A model generated the notes under the pieces. It did no database searches. It saw only the letters and a program-made list of their open reading frames with translations, and was not told the DNA's origin. The translations under genes and the position numbers were made by a program. Below, in pieces: positions 10,701-17,947 of a stretch of DNA of 64,000 bases; position 1 is the stretch's first letter, and each line of letters starts with the position of its first letter. Source of the stretch: Muribaculaceae bacterium (GTDB lineage: Bacteria; Bacteroidota; Bacteroidia; Bacteroidales; Muribaculaceae); NCBI GenBank assembly GCA_017436845.1, contig JAFSCJ010000003.1:166440-230439 (forward strand). Direction: 5' to 3'.

Positions 10701-10826
10701 GCCGTTATCGGTGGTTTGACATTCTCAACATTGTTGACATTGTTCTATGTACCTGCAATGTATTGCTTGTTTGCGTCTGTAGGTGTTAAACGCACACGCA
10801 AAGCATTGCGCAAGGCTAATTCTTAA
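7713..10826 (+). CDS. RND-family efflux pump, HAE1 (AcrB-like) permease
   Basis: Proton-driven inner-membrane transporter exporting hydrophobic or amphiphilic compounds. The 1037-residue length matches the AcrB/HAE1 family. Begins with the cytoplasmic cap and TM1 (PIMTTLCFVAVTIMGLFSL), followed by a large periplasmic loop, a six-helix bundle with the GMVVDDAIVVLENV motif (TM4, paired Asp residues used for proton relay), a second periplasmic loop, and the last helix bundle with GIVVKNGIVLIDY. A glycine-rich GGSRGGGMGGQ stretch occurs in the second periplasmic loop. Substrates cannot be told from sequence; multidrug, bile-salt or metabolite export are all possible. Confidence 0.95.
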   Translation: MSIYSSAVKRPIMTTLCFVAVTIMGLFSLSRLPIDLLPDIETNTILVMTTYDGASAQDIEQNVTRPLENTLNSVEHLKHISSKSRENISVITLEFEFGYDIDVLTNDVRDKLDMISSYLPDDAQTPIIFKFSTDMIPIMLLSVQAEESMPGLYKILDDAVANPLARVDGVGSVSISGAPKREIHIYVDPVRLEAYNLSIETISSLIAAENRNIPGGVFDIGSDTYSLRVQGEFDTPEQMRNIVVGSKDGKNIYLHQVARIDDSLEERAQKTHTDGKKGAMIIIQKQSGANSVEISNKVLEMLPDLQKRLPSDVKLGMIVDTSENINNTIDSLVETVLYALLFVVIVVFCFLGRWRATMIICITIPISLIASFIYLAMTGTSLNIISLSSLSISIGMVVDDAIVVLENVTTHIERGSDPKQAAIHGTNEVGISVIASTLTLIAVFFPLTLVTGMTGVLFRQLGWMVTIMMIISTTCALSLTPMLCSQLLRKGVKHGKVYTIFFTPINKALDALDRAYGRSLNFVVTHKISSIIVCTAIFILSIFLLRFVGTEFFPTQDNGRLGVSLELPIGTRVEIADEVTARLANEWREKYPEIKVLNYTTGQASSDNTFASLQDNGSHIVSMNISLVDLDERERGITEIAQLMREDLKNYPEFKKQQVNVGGSRGGGMGGQSTIDYEIYGYDFEETDSVAQQLKRILQGIKGTADIIISRADYQPEYQVDFDREKLAIYGLNLQTAATYLRNRINGSLASQYREDGEEYDIKVMYAPEHRTSISDIENILIYSPSGKAVRVKDVGKVVERFSPPTIERKDRERIITVSTVIADVPMSEVVAASQAEIDKMDIPAGINIELSGSYEDQQEAFGDLLMLGLLIIILVYIVMAAQFESYVYPGIIMTSLPFAFTGVFLLLFLTGHNLNVMSMIGAIMLIGIVVKNGIVLIDYISLNRERGMSIRTAVVNGGESRLRPIIMTALTTILGMVPMAISTGQGAEMWQPMGVAVIGGLTFSTLLTLFYVPAMYCLFASVGVKRTRKALRKANS

Positions 10827-10846
10827 CCCCTAAATTTGAAATTACA

Positions 10847-11140
10847 ATGAAATCTATATTTATAGCATTTGACCAAGCCTACTATGAACGCATTGTAGAT
10901 ATGCTTGAAAAAACTAATTGTCGTGGTTTTACTGCATGGCAAGAGGTACAAGGTAGAGGGACAAAAAACGGAGAGCCACATTATGGCTCTCACGCATGGC
11001 CCTCAATGGCTTCTGCAATTATTACCTTTGTTGAGGATGATCGTGTTGATGTGGTGCTTGAAAAATTACATCAAATGGATGTTGAAACACCCAAGCTAGG
11101 GTTACGTGCATTTGTGTGGAATGTAGAAAAATCAATTTAA
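10847..11140 (+). CDS. PG0541-like transporter-associated small protein
   Basis: 97 residues, no signal peptide or membrane segment, so probably cytoplasmic. Begins MKSIFIAFDQAYYERI and contains a TAWQEVQGRG segment followed by a His/Gly-rich turn, a pattern like PII-type/ferredoxin-fold small proteins. It sits 20 bp after the RND pump. Annotation of relatives (Porphyromonas PG0541 family) places them next to RND transporters. Regulatory or assembly role is inference; biochemical function is not known to me. Confidence 0.75.
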   Translation: MKSIFIAFDQAYYERIVDMLEKTNCRGFTAWQEVQGRGTKNGEPHYGSHAWPSMASAIITFVEDDRVDVVLEKLHQMDVETPKLGLRAFVWNVEKSI

Positions 11141-11167
11141 TGCAAATTTTTTCTCGAAAAATTTGCA
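11141..11167 (+). terminator. Hairpin at end of RND operon, overlapping the tRNA promoter
   Basis: Inverted repeat with perfect 11-bp arms (11141-11151 and 11157-11167) directly after the stop codon of the PG0541-like gene. There is no clean T-run after it, so termination strength is uncertain. The right arm contains the TTTGC -33 element of the next promoter. Confidence 0.55.
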
Positions 11168-11193
11168 TAGTATCAGAATAAGCAGTACTTTTG
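11162..11193 (+). promoter_or_regulatory. Promoter of tRNA-Leu
   Basis: TTTGC at 11162-11166, 19 bp spacer, TACTTTTG at 11186-11193: an excellent Bacteroidetes promoter, ending 10 bp before the mature tRNA 5' end. Confidence 0.85.
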
Positions 11194-11203
11194 TACTGCA
11201 ATT

Positions 11204-11285
11204 GCGCGCGTGGCGTAATTGGTAGCCGCGCTAGACTTAGGATCTAGTGTCGTGAGACGTGGGGGTTCGAGTCCCTTCGCGCGCA
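11204..11285 (+). tRNA. tRNA-Leu (anticodon UAG)
   Basis: 7-bp acceptor stem GCGCGCG (11204-11210) pairs with CGCGCGC (11278-11284), discriminator A at 11285. The anticodon stem CTAGA/TCTAG encloses loop CTTAGGA with anticodon TAG. A long variable arm, as in class II Leu tRNAs, precedes the T arm GGGGGTTCGAGTCCCTT. CCA is not encoded, so it must be added by the CCA-adding enzyme, whose gene is at 14264-15682. Confidence 0.96.
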
Positions 11286-11295
11286 CAACGCCAAG

Positions 11296-11334
11296 AAGGA
11301 GGAAAATTTTAACGAATTTTCCTCCTTTTGTTTT
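11296..11334 (+). terminator. Rho-independent terminator after tRNA-Leu
   Basis: Perfect 13-bp arms (11296-11308 and 11315-11327) around a 6-nt loop, followed by TTGTTTT. It ends 20 bp before the U32-family start codon. Confidence 0.85.
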
Positions 11335-11353
11335 AGATTTTTATTGCTATAGA

Positions 11354-13174
11354 ATGAGGAGAATTGAGTTGCTGGCGCCGGCTCGTGATGCGAGTGTGGC
11401 AATTGAGGCTATAAAGTGTGGTGCTGATGCGGTGTATATCGGCGCTGATAGTCATGGCGCGCGTGCTGCAGCCGGAAATACAGTGGAGGATATTGCTGAG
11501 GTTGTAAAGTTTGCCCACCAATATAATGCTCGCGTATATGTAACTCTAAATACCATCATCTATGAGAACGAGATAGGGGCGGTGGAGAAACTCGTTGCCC
11601 GATTATATGATTCGGGTGTAGATGCTTTGATAGTGCAGGATATGGGTGTGTTGAGAATGAATATTCCTCCCATTGCGTTGCATGCAAGTACTCAATGTGA
11701 CACAAGAGATGCACGCAAAGCTGTTTTTCTTGAAAAAGTGGGCTTTTCTCAGATTGTGCTTGCACGTGAACTCTCGTTGCAAGAAATAAACAAAATATAT
11801 CAAAGGGTGAATGTACCTCTTGAAGTATTTGTTCATGGAGCATTGTGTGTGAGCTATAGTGGCGATTGTCAAGCAAGTTGTGTGGCGATGGGGCGTAGTG
11901 CCAATCGTGGTGAATGTGCTCAAATGTGTCGCTTGCCTTACACGTTGGTGGATAGTAATGAACGTGTGTTGATTGAAAACAAACACTTATTGTCATTGAA
12001 AGACATGAACAGAAGCGCCTATATTGAAGAAATGATTGAGACCGGTGTTTCATCGTTCAAGATTGAAGGTCGATTGAAAGATGTGGGCTATGTAAAAAAT
12101 ACTGTTGCTTATTATCGTCAAGCGATAGATAAGGTTATTGCAGATAATCCCGGAAAGTATCAGAGGGCATCGGTGGGGCATAGTATATATAATTTTTCCC
12201 CGGTATTGGCGAAAAGTTTTAATCGCGGATTTACTGATTATTTTTTGCAAGCGCAAGACGAAAAAATCGCTTCTATAAATACTCCAAAATCACAAGGCGA
12301 GAAGGTGGGAGTAGTAAAAACTGTGAGAGGAAAAGAAATTATTGCATCGCTTGATAAACCATTGAATAATGGTGATGGTCTCGGTTACTTTGATGAGAAT
12401 GGCGTATTAACCGGCTTTAGGTTAAATAAGATAGAGGGAAATAAACTATATCCGGCAACAATGATAAACTTGAAACCTGGCACGTTGTTGTATCGCAACA
12501 AGGATAAAGCATGGGACGATTTGCTAATAGCTGATGGCGTTAGTCGCAATATTGCAGTGAAAATGGTGATAAAATCTACTGCTGACGGTATAGCATTAGA
12601 CCTATATGATGAAAGAGGTAATAATGTATCTCTTCCATTGACTGTTGAATGTCAAGACGCAAAATCGCCTCAAGAGGAATCTCGTCGTCGAGTGCTTTCA
12701 AAGACAGGAAATACAATTTATCGAGTAGAAGAAATAGAGGATAATTTAGGAAACGTTTTTGTCCCGGCATCAGTGTTGACCGACTTGCGTAGAAAAGCAT
12801 TGGATTTATTGGACAAAGTTCAAATTACAAGATATAAAACAGATAAAAGAATAGAAGAAGACAGATCGGTATCGTTACCATATGGCAATGTGTTGACTTA
12901 TCATGATAATGTCGCTAATTCTCTCTCTCGCGAGTTCTATTGTGAACATGGAGCAACGCAAATTGAATCAGCAATAGAAGTTCAGAAAGAGATAAATGGT
13001 GAGATTGTGGTGATGAACACACGTTATTGCTTGCGTCGTGAAATGGGGTGCTGCCTGAAGAAACCGAATGGGAAAAAATGGGATGGCCCATTATATTTGC
13101 AGTCGGCAAATAATCGTTTTCGCCTTGATTTTGATTGCAAAGAATGTCGCATGAAGGTTGTATATCTTGGATAA
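11354..13174 (+). CDS. U32-family protein (peptidase U32 / RNA-hydroxylase-like)
   Basis: 606 residues starting MRRIELLAPARDAS. Residues about 1-300 match the U32 barrel domain, with the diagnostic HGALCVSYSGDC segment and further conserved Cys in ASCVAMGRSANRGECAQMC; a DUF3656-like C-terminal part follows. Although named peptidases, characterised E. coli relatives (RlhA, TrhP, UbiU/UbiV) act in hydroxylation of rRNA, tRNA or ubiquinone and the Ubi proteins bind Fe-S clusters via such Cys. Its length and C-terminal domain resemble RlhA (23S rRNA C2501 hydroxylation) most, but assignment to one substrate is inference. The frame extends back through the tRNA gene, which cannot be coding; the ATG at 11354 is the first sensible start. 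Confidence 0.85.
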   Translation: MRRIELLAPARDASVAIEAIKCGADAVYIGADSHGARAAAGNTVEDIAEVVKFAHQYNARVYVTLNTIIYENEIGAVEKLVARLYDSGVDALIVQDMGVLRMNIPPIALHASTQCDTRDARKAVFLEKVGFSQIVLARELSLQEINKIYQRVNVPLEVFVHGALCVSYSGDCQASCVAMGRSANRGECAQMCRLPYTLVDSNERVLIENKHLLSLKDMNRSAYIEEMIETGVSSFKIEGRLKDVGYVKNTVAYYRQAIDKVIADNPGKYQRASVGHSIYNFSPVLAKSFNRGFTDYFLQAQDEKIASINTPKSQGEKVGVVKTVRGKEIIASLDKPLNNGDGLGYFDENGVLTGFRLNKIEGNKLYPATMINLKPGTLLYRNKDKAWDDLLIADGVSRNIAVKMVIKSTADGIALDLYDERGNNVSLPLTVECQDAKSPQEESRRRVLSKTGNTIYRVEEIEDNLGNVFVPASVLTDLRRKALDLLDKVQITRYKTDKRIEEDRSVSLPYGNVLTYHDNVANSLSREFYCEHGATQIESAIEVQKEINGEIVVMNTRYCLRREMGCCLKKPNGKKWDGPLYLQSANNRFRLDFDCKECRMKVVYLG

Positions 13175-13197
13175 GTGGATATAATTGACTAAATTTG
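13167..13197 (+). promoter_or_regulatory. Promoter of galE
   Basis: TTG at 13167-13169, 20 bp spacer, TAAATTTG at 13190-13197. The -33 element overlaps the last codons of the U32-family gene. Leader would be roughly 10-15 nt. Confidence 0.7.
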
Positions 13198-13213
13198 TCT
13201 GAAACATAAACTT

Positions 13214-14257
13214 ATGATTATGAAAAAAGGTTTAATTCTCGTTACCGGCGGTACAGGTTATATAGGCTCTCATACAGTAGTAGAATTGCAAAATTCGGGC
13301 TATGAGGTTGTGATTGTGGATAATTTGTCAAACAGTAATCGTGATGTCCTTGATGGAATTGAGCGCATTACAGGACAACGACCTGCCTTTGTTGAGGCAG
13401 ATTGTACTGATATGGGTGCAATGCGAGAATTATTTGAAACCTACAAAGGTATTTCAGGAATAATCAATTTTGCAGCAAGCAAGGCTGTGGGAGAGTCGGT
13501 ACAGAAGCCTATCCTATATTATCGTAATAATCTTAATACATTGATGAATTTGCTTGACTTGATGGGCGAATATAATGTAAAAGGGATTGTTTTCTCTTCT
13601 TCATGTACAGTTTATGGCGAGCCTGACGAAAATCCGGTAACAGAAGCTGCTCCTATAAAAGTTGCAACATCTCCCTATGGTAACACAAAACAGATTTGTG
13701 AGGAGATTATAACTGATGTTATAAATTCAGGAGCTCCATTCAAAAGCATCATATTAAGATATTTTAATCCTGTGGGGGCTCATCCATCGGCTGAGATAGG
13801 GGAGTTGCCAAATGGCATACCTCAAAATCTTATCCCATTTTTGACTCAAACAGCCATTGGAATAAGAAAAGAATTAAGTGTGTTTGGCGATGATTATAAC
13901 ACGCCCGATGGTTCATGTATTCGAGATTTTATAAATGTAGTTGACCTTGCTAAAGCTCATGTTATTGCGATTGAACGCATGCTTGAGGATAAGAGCGAAG
14001 AAAAAATAGAAACATTTAATCTTGGTACAGGAATAGGGTTGTCGGTAAAAGAATTGATTTCAGCGTTTGAACGTGCTACAGGGGTTAAGGTGCCACATAA
14101 GATTGTTGGCCGTCGAGTGGGAGACATTGAGAAAGTGTGGGCCAATCCGGAGTATGCCAATAATGTGCTTGGATGGAAAGCAGAAGTTCCCATCGAGGAT
14201 ACAATGTGCTCAGCATGGGCATGGCAATGCCGTCTTCGCGAGCGTGGCATAATGTAA
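13214..14257 (+). CDS. galE: UDP-glucose 4-epimerase
   Basis: Interconverts UDP-glucose and UDP-galactose, supplying sugars for envelope polysaccharides and galactose use; cytoplasmic SDR enzyme. Rossmann motif TGGTGYIGSH near the N-terminus, SSSCTVYGE catalytic Ser/Thr segment (about 131), and the YxxxK pair in SPYGNTKQ (Tyr about 154). 347 residues is normal. A second ATG two codons in (13220) would give the equally plausible start MKKGLILVTGG. It is convergent with cca with only 6 bp between stop codons. Confidence 0.94.
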   Translation: MIMKKGLILVTGGTGYIGSHTVVELQNSGYEVVIVDNLSNSNRDVLDGIERITGQRPAFVEADCTDMGAMRELFETYKGISGIINFAASKAVGESVQKPILYYRNNLNTLMNLLDLMGEYNVKGIVFSSSCTVYGEPDENPVTEAAPIKVATSPYGNTKQICEEIITDVINSGAPFKSIILRYFNPVGAHPSAEIGELPNGIPQNLIPFLTQTAIGIRKELSVFGDDYNTPDGSCIRDFINVVDLAKAHVIAIERMLEDKSEEKIETFNLGTGIGLSVKELISAFERATGVKVPHKIVGRRVGDIEKVWANPEYANNVLGWKAEVPIEDTMCSAWAWQCRLRERGIM

Positions 14258-14263
14258 AATCTT

Positions 14264-15682
14264 TTATTTTAGTAGAGAGAGCCCCATTTCTTGTGCTTTT
14301 TCAAGCATAAGGGAATATGCGGCATCTCTTTCATTGGGAATAATGCCATCAAGGATGGCATTTTTTATATGCTCTTTGAGAGTACCCACTTCGCGTGATG
14401 GTTGCAATCCAAAAAGTTCCATGATTTCCTCTCCGCTGATAGGTGGTTGGAAATTGCGAATGCGGTCTTTTTCTTCTATTTCGACGAGTTTTCGACGAAC
14501 AATAACGAAGTTCTCTAAGAAACGCTTAACCTTTTCTTGATTTTTAGATGTGATATCGGCTTCGCAGAGTGTCATCAAATCCTCAATATCATCCCCGGCA
14601 TCAAATAGGAGGCGACGTACTGCCGAGTCGGTAACCTCGTCTTCAACCAATGCAATAGGTCGCATGTGTAGTTCGACCATCTTTTGAACATATTTCATCT
14701 TCTCGTTTAGAGGGAAGCGCATTTCTTTGAATATGCGAGGTATCATTTTTGCGCCTATGAAATTATGATTATGAAATGTCCACCCGATGTTATCGTCCCA
14801 TTTCTTTGTTACAGGTTTAGCGATATCATGTAGTAAAGCCGACCAACGTAACCACACGTTATCGCTTTTTTGTGCTACATTGTCAAGAACTTCAAGAGTG
14901 TGATAGAAATTATCTTTATGCCCTCGACCGTTAACAACTTCGACTCCTTTCATTGCTGCAAATTCCGGGAAAATGAGTTTAAGTAATCCGCAACGATATA
15001 GTAATTCCCACCCAATAGAGGGTTTAGACGAAGCCATTATTTTCATTAATTCATCCATCACTCTCTCTTTGGAGATAATCGTAATACGAGAGGCATTTCG
15101 AGTGATAGCATTGAATGTTTCGGGGTATATAGTGAAATTTAGTTGAGTGGCAAAACGTATAGCACGCATCATTCGCAATGGATCATCGCTAAATGTAATA
15201 TCAGGGTCAAGGGGTGTACGTATAAGTTTACGCCCCAAATCCCCAATGCCATCATATGGATCAATTAGCTCCCCAAAATGTGAGTTATTAACGCATATTG
15301 CCATAGCATTTATTGTGAAATCACGACGTGAAAGATCATCGTCAAGAGTGCCATCTTCAACTATGGGTTTGCGGCTGTTGCGACGGTAAGATTCTCGACG
15401 TGCGCCAACAAACTCAAGCTCAATCCCACGATATTTGACTTGTGCTGTCCCGAAATTTTGGAAAATGCTTAAGTGAGTCCCTTTCCCTAATTTTTGGGCC
15501 AAAGCTTGAGCAACCTCAATCCCGCTCCCAACAGTAACGAAGTCAATGTCCTTTGATTTTCTATCAAGGAATAAATCGCGCACATATCCACCGACAGTGT
15601 AGCATTTGCGGTTTAGACTGTCGGCCATCTCGCCTACGGTGTGGAATATTTGAGTATCTATTTTTTTTGCGATAGGATGCAT
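14264..15682 (-). CDS. cca: CCA-adding tRNA nucleotidyltransferase with HD domain
   Basis: Adds or repairs the 3' CCA of tRNAs. 472 residues: class II nucleotidyltransferase head with GGYVRDLFLDRKSKDIDF (about residues 31-48, containing the DxD metal-binding pair), the RRDFTINAMA motif B, an RNA-binding region, and an HD phosphohydrolase-type domain with LLHDIAKPVTK (about 284). Relatives include poly(A) polymerase, but the tRNA-Leu here lacks encoded CCA, which fits a CCA-adding role. The ATG overlaps the stop of the upstream M24 gene by one base (TGATG), implying translational coupling at the end of a long operon. Confidence 0.92.
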   Translation of the reverse strand: MHPIAKKIDTQIFHTVGEMADSLNRKCYTVGGYVRDLFLDRKSKDIDFVTVGSGIEVAQALAQKLGKGTHLSIFQNFGTAQVKYRGIELEFVGARRESYRRNSRKPIVEDGTLDDDLSRRDFTINAMAICVNNSHFGELIDPYDGIGDLGRKLIRTPLDPDITFSDDPLRMMRAIRFATQLNFTIYPETFNAITRNASRITIISKERVMDELMKIMASSKPSIGWELLYRCGLLKLIFPEFAAMKGVEVVNGRGHKDNFYHTLEVLDNVAQKSDNVWLRWSALLHDIAKPVTKKWDDNIGWTFHNHNFIGAKMIPRIFKEMRFPLNEKMKYVQKMVELHMRPIALVEDEVTDSAVRRLLFDAGDDIEDLMTLCEADITSKNQEKVKRFLENFVIVRRKLVEIEEKDRIRNFQPPISGEEIMELFGLQPSREVGTLKEHIKNAILDGIIPNERDAAYSLMLEKAQEMGLSLLK

Positions 15683-16854
15683 CAGTCAAGGTTTATTATT
15701 TCTTCGGGCGCATTAGTTATAGATTTCATCCCTTCAGTAGTAACCACATAGGTGTTTTCTATGCCTACAGCTCCCACTTGTGGAATAACAAATTTAGGCT
15801 CTAAGGCTATTATGTTGTTTTCTTCTAAGATGTCTTTGCTACGAGGTGCAATAACCGGTAATTCATTAACTTCAATGCCAACGCCATGTCCAACGAATCC
15901 TGCATGTTGTCGGTGTCCCATGAAATATTTGTCAAGATTCACTTCTGTTGCTATTGCTAATGCTCTTTCAAAAAGCTCTTTTGCCGGAGTTCCCGGTTTG
16001 CCCATGGTGGCAAGTTCATGGTTGATGCGTTGAGAGCATTTATGCGCTTTCTTTGCAAGTTCGCCAATTTCTCCAACAGAGAAAACACGAGTCATGTCGG
16101 TCATATAACCGGTGAAATTTCCATTTAAGTCAACCATGATTGAATTGCCTTGTGTGATTGTCGTTCCGTTGCATCCAACAGGAAGAGATGGATTTAGTCC
16201 TGCACCACCCATTGCAAAGTCATAAGGGGAGGGGTTGTCGGCATTTTCTCCTGCGATTAAGTTGCCCATGAAAATTTCCATTGAATCTCCATTGATGCGA
16301 AATTGTCCCAAGCAGCCTTCAAGGCGGGAAAGACGCTCTATTTCGATTTGAAGTTCAAGATCGGTCATACCTTTTCGATAAACCGATGGTATTTGGCTAT
16401 ATGTTTTTGCATGTTTTTCTCCTGATTGAATTAGACATTCTATTTCAAACGGAGTTTTAGTAGCGCGTACATTGCGCAATATTCCAGATGCATTAGTTAT
16501 TGATGCGTTAGGGAATATTTTTTTTAGGCGTTCAATAGTTGAATATGTAGTAGTATCAAGTTCTAAACCAATGGTTGATAATTTTGAGATGTCAATGTGC
16601 TCTACTATTTGTTCAGGTTTATTGATATATATTATATTGTTGCCATTTAAACCAACAGGGCGTCTTACAAAATAGATTGCATCCCCGATTTGAGGGATAA
16701 AAACATATCCATTAAAAATATATCCGGCAGTATAAAATAGATTTGCGTTACTATTTAGTATAATAGCATCTATTCCGGTATTGACAAGACGAGATTGTAT
16801 TTTAGATATTCTAAAATCAATTTCAGATGAAGGAATGTTTGTGTTAAATCCCAT
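15682..16854 (-). CDS. M24-family metallopeptidase (Xaa-Pro aminopeptidase-like)
   Basis: 390 residues: N-terminal creatinase-type domain (about 1-130, with DAIILNSNANLFYTAGY) and C-terminal pita-bread domain. All five expected metal ligands can be seen in order: two Asp in MVDLNGNFTGYMTDMTRVF, His in HAGFVGHGVGIE, Glu in ALEPKFV and Glu in GIENTYVV. It is thus likely active as a dinuclear-metal aminopeptidase or related hydrolase acting on proline peptides; exact substrate unknown. No signal peptide, so cytoplasmic. Start lies 2 bp after the stop of the HAD gene. Confidence 0.9.
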   Translation of the reverse strand: MGFNTNIPSSEIDFRISKIQSRLVNTGIDAIILNSNANLFYTAGYIFNGYVFIPQIGDAIYFVRRPVGLNGNNIIYINKPEQIVEHIDISKLSTIGLELDTTTYSTIERLKKIFPNASITNASGILRNVRATKTPFEIECLIQSGEKHAKTYSQIPSVYRKGMTDLELQIEIERLSRLEGCLGQFRINGDSMEIFMGNLIAGENADNPSPYDFAMGGAGLNPSLPVGCNGTTITQGNSIMVDLNGNFTGYMTDMTRVFSVGEIGELAKKAHKCSQRINHELATMGKPGTPAKELFERALAIATEVNLDKYFMGHRQHAGFVGHGVGIEVNELPVIAPRSKDILEENNIIALEPKFVIPQVGAVGIENTYVVTTEGMKSITNAPEEIINLD

Positions 16855-16856
16855 AA

Positions 16857-17486
16857 TTATTTTGATAAAAATAATTCGACAAATTGGTTAAAGCTATTTA
16901 CTGTATATTCTGCATTGTTACATTTGCCAAATCCATAAGATGCAAATATCATAGGAATATTAGCGGCATGAGCATAGTCGCAGTCTCCTTGTGTATCTCC
17001 CATGTAAATGGGTGCGTTGAGGTTATAGCGGTTAATGAGTAGTTTTATATTCTCTGTTTTGTTTAGGAGTGTTTCTCCATGAGTGAGAGTGTCTTCAATA
17101 TAGGGTGTTAGTTTGGTGAACGCAAGGAAATTTTTTAATCCATCGGCTCCGCAGTTACTCACCATAAACATCCGATAGCTTTTTGAGAGTTCTTTTATTC
17201 CTTCAAAAACACCGGGATATAATATTCCTCCAAGTTTTGGCATCATTAAAGCTTCGTTTTGATCTAACTTTTCAAGGAATAATTTAGAGTCAATGGGTGT
17301 TGTAACAATGTGAGCAAATATTTCATTTATTGGCATTCCCATACATTCGAGTAGATTTTGTCGAGAAACTTTAATATCAGGCATGCCCATTTGCACGAAT
17401 GTCTCATCCCACACTTTGCAATAGGAATTAACGGCATCCCATAAGGTGCCATCCATGTCGAATATTATACTATCGTAAGGCTTCAT
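16857..17486 (-). CDS. HAD-superfamily phosphatase (phosphoglycolate phosphatase-like)
   Basis: 209 residues. Motif I DMDGTLWD (nucleophile Asp10, Asp12), helical cap inserted after it, motif II in VSNCG, motif III lysine region, and motif IV GDTQGDCDYA. This is the Gph/beta-phosphoglucomutase subclass; the substrate cannot be determined. The start overlaps the gldH stop by 4 bases (ATGA), consistent with coupled translation. Confidence 0.9.
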   Translation of the reverse strand: MKPYDSIIFDMDGTLWDAVNSYCKVWDETFVQMGMPDIKVSRQNLLECMGMPINEIFAHIVTTPIDSKLFLEKLDQNEALMMPKLGGILYPGVFEGIKELSKSYRMFMVSNCGADGLKNFLAFTKLTPYIEDTLTHGETLLNKTENIKLLINRYNLNAPIYMGDTQGDCDYAHAANIPMIFASYGFGKCNNAEYTVNSFNQFVELFLSK

Positions 17487-17947
17487 TGTTCTGTATTGGG
17501 AATGAAAAATAGACCGATTTGTTCAATGTCTTTTAATGTGTCAACTCTCATTATATGTCGGATACTGAAGTAATCTACTTTATTAATTTCGATGTTTTCA
17601 GAGATGTTTTTTTCTATTTGAATGCTTGGCCCTATTCCTTTGCCATGCCATTTGCCATATATATCAGCAAGAGGGATATTAATTGTGTCGCTTTTTATTG
17701 TGGAGTCATTTATGGGGTAATTGATTTCCACCCATAAATTACTATAATGATAATTGTTATTGTGGCGTAATGCTATGGATAGATTTCCTTGTGTAACAGA
17801 ATCGGTTATAGTCGGAATAAAATTTATTGTGTCGTTATATGCCCAGCCTTCTTTAGGTAAATTCCTAAATTCACTATAAGTATTGTGCCCGGAGGTGCAT
17901 GCCCCCAAGCACAATGTTATTAATGTAATGATGAATAATTTATTCAT
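17483..17947 (-). CDS. gldH: Gliding-motility-type lipoprotein GldH
   Basis: 154 residues. N-terminal hydrophobic segment followed by lipobox LGAC (Cys at residue 16), then the beta-rich GldH domain: NLPKEGWAYNDTINF, the HYSNLWVEI strand and the GKWHGKGIG motif. GldH is needed for gliding in Flavobacterium but is widely kept in non-gliding Bacteroidetes, where its role is unclear. The frame stays open upstream to about 18205, but the lipoprotein start at 17947 is decisive. It overlaps the end of ricT by 8 bases and the following HAD start by 4. Confidence 0.88.
   Translation of the reverse strand: MNKLFIITLITLCLGACTSGHNTYSEFRNLPKEGWAYNDTINFIPTITDSVTQGNLSIALRHNNNYHYSNLWVEINYPINDSTIKSDTINIPLADIYGKWHGKGIGPSIQIEKNISENIEINKVDYFSIRHIMRVDTLKDIEQIGLFFIPNTEQ

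Noticed and set aside
11296..11302. AAGGAGG as a ribosome-binding site for the U32-family gene
   Set aside because: It is 50 bp from the ATG and buried in the terminator stem; Bacteroidetes rarely rely on such sites.
11219..11353. Upstream extension of the U32-family reading frame
   Set aside because: It runs through tRNA-Leu and its terminator; the protein homology starts at the ATG at 11354.
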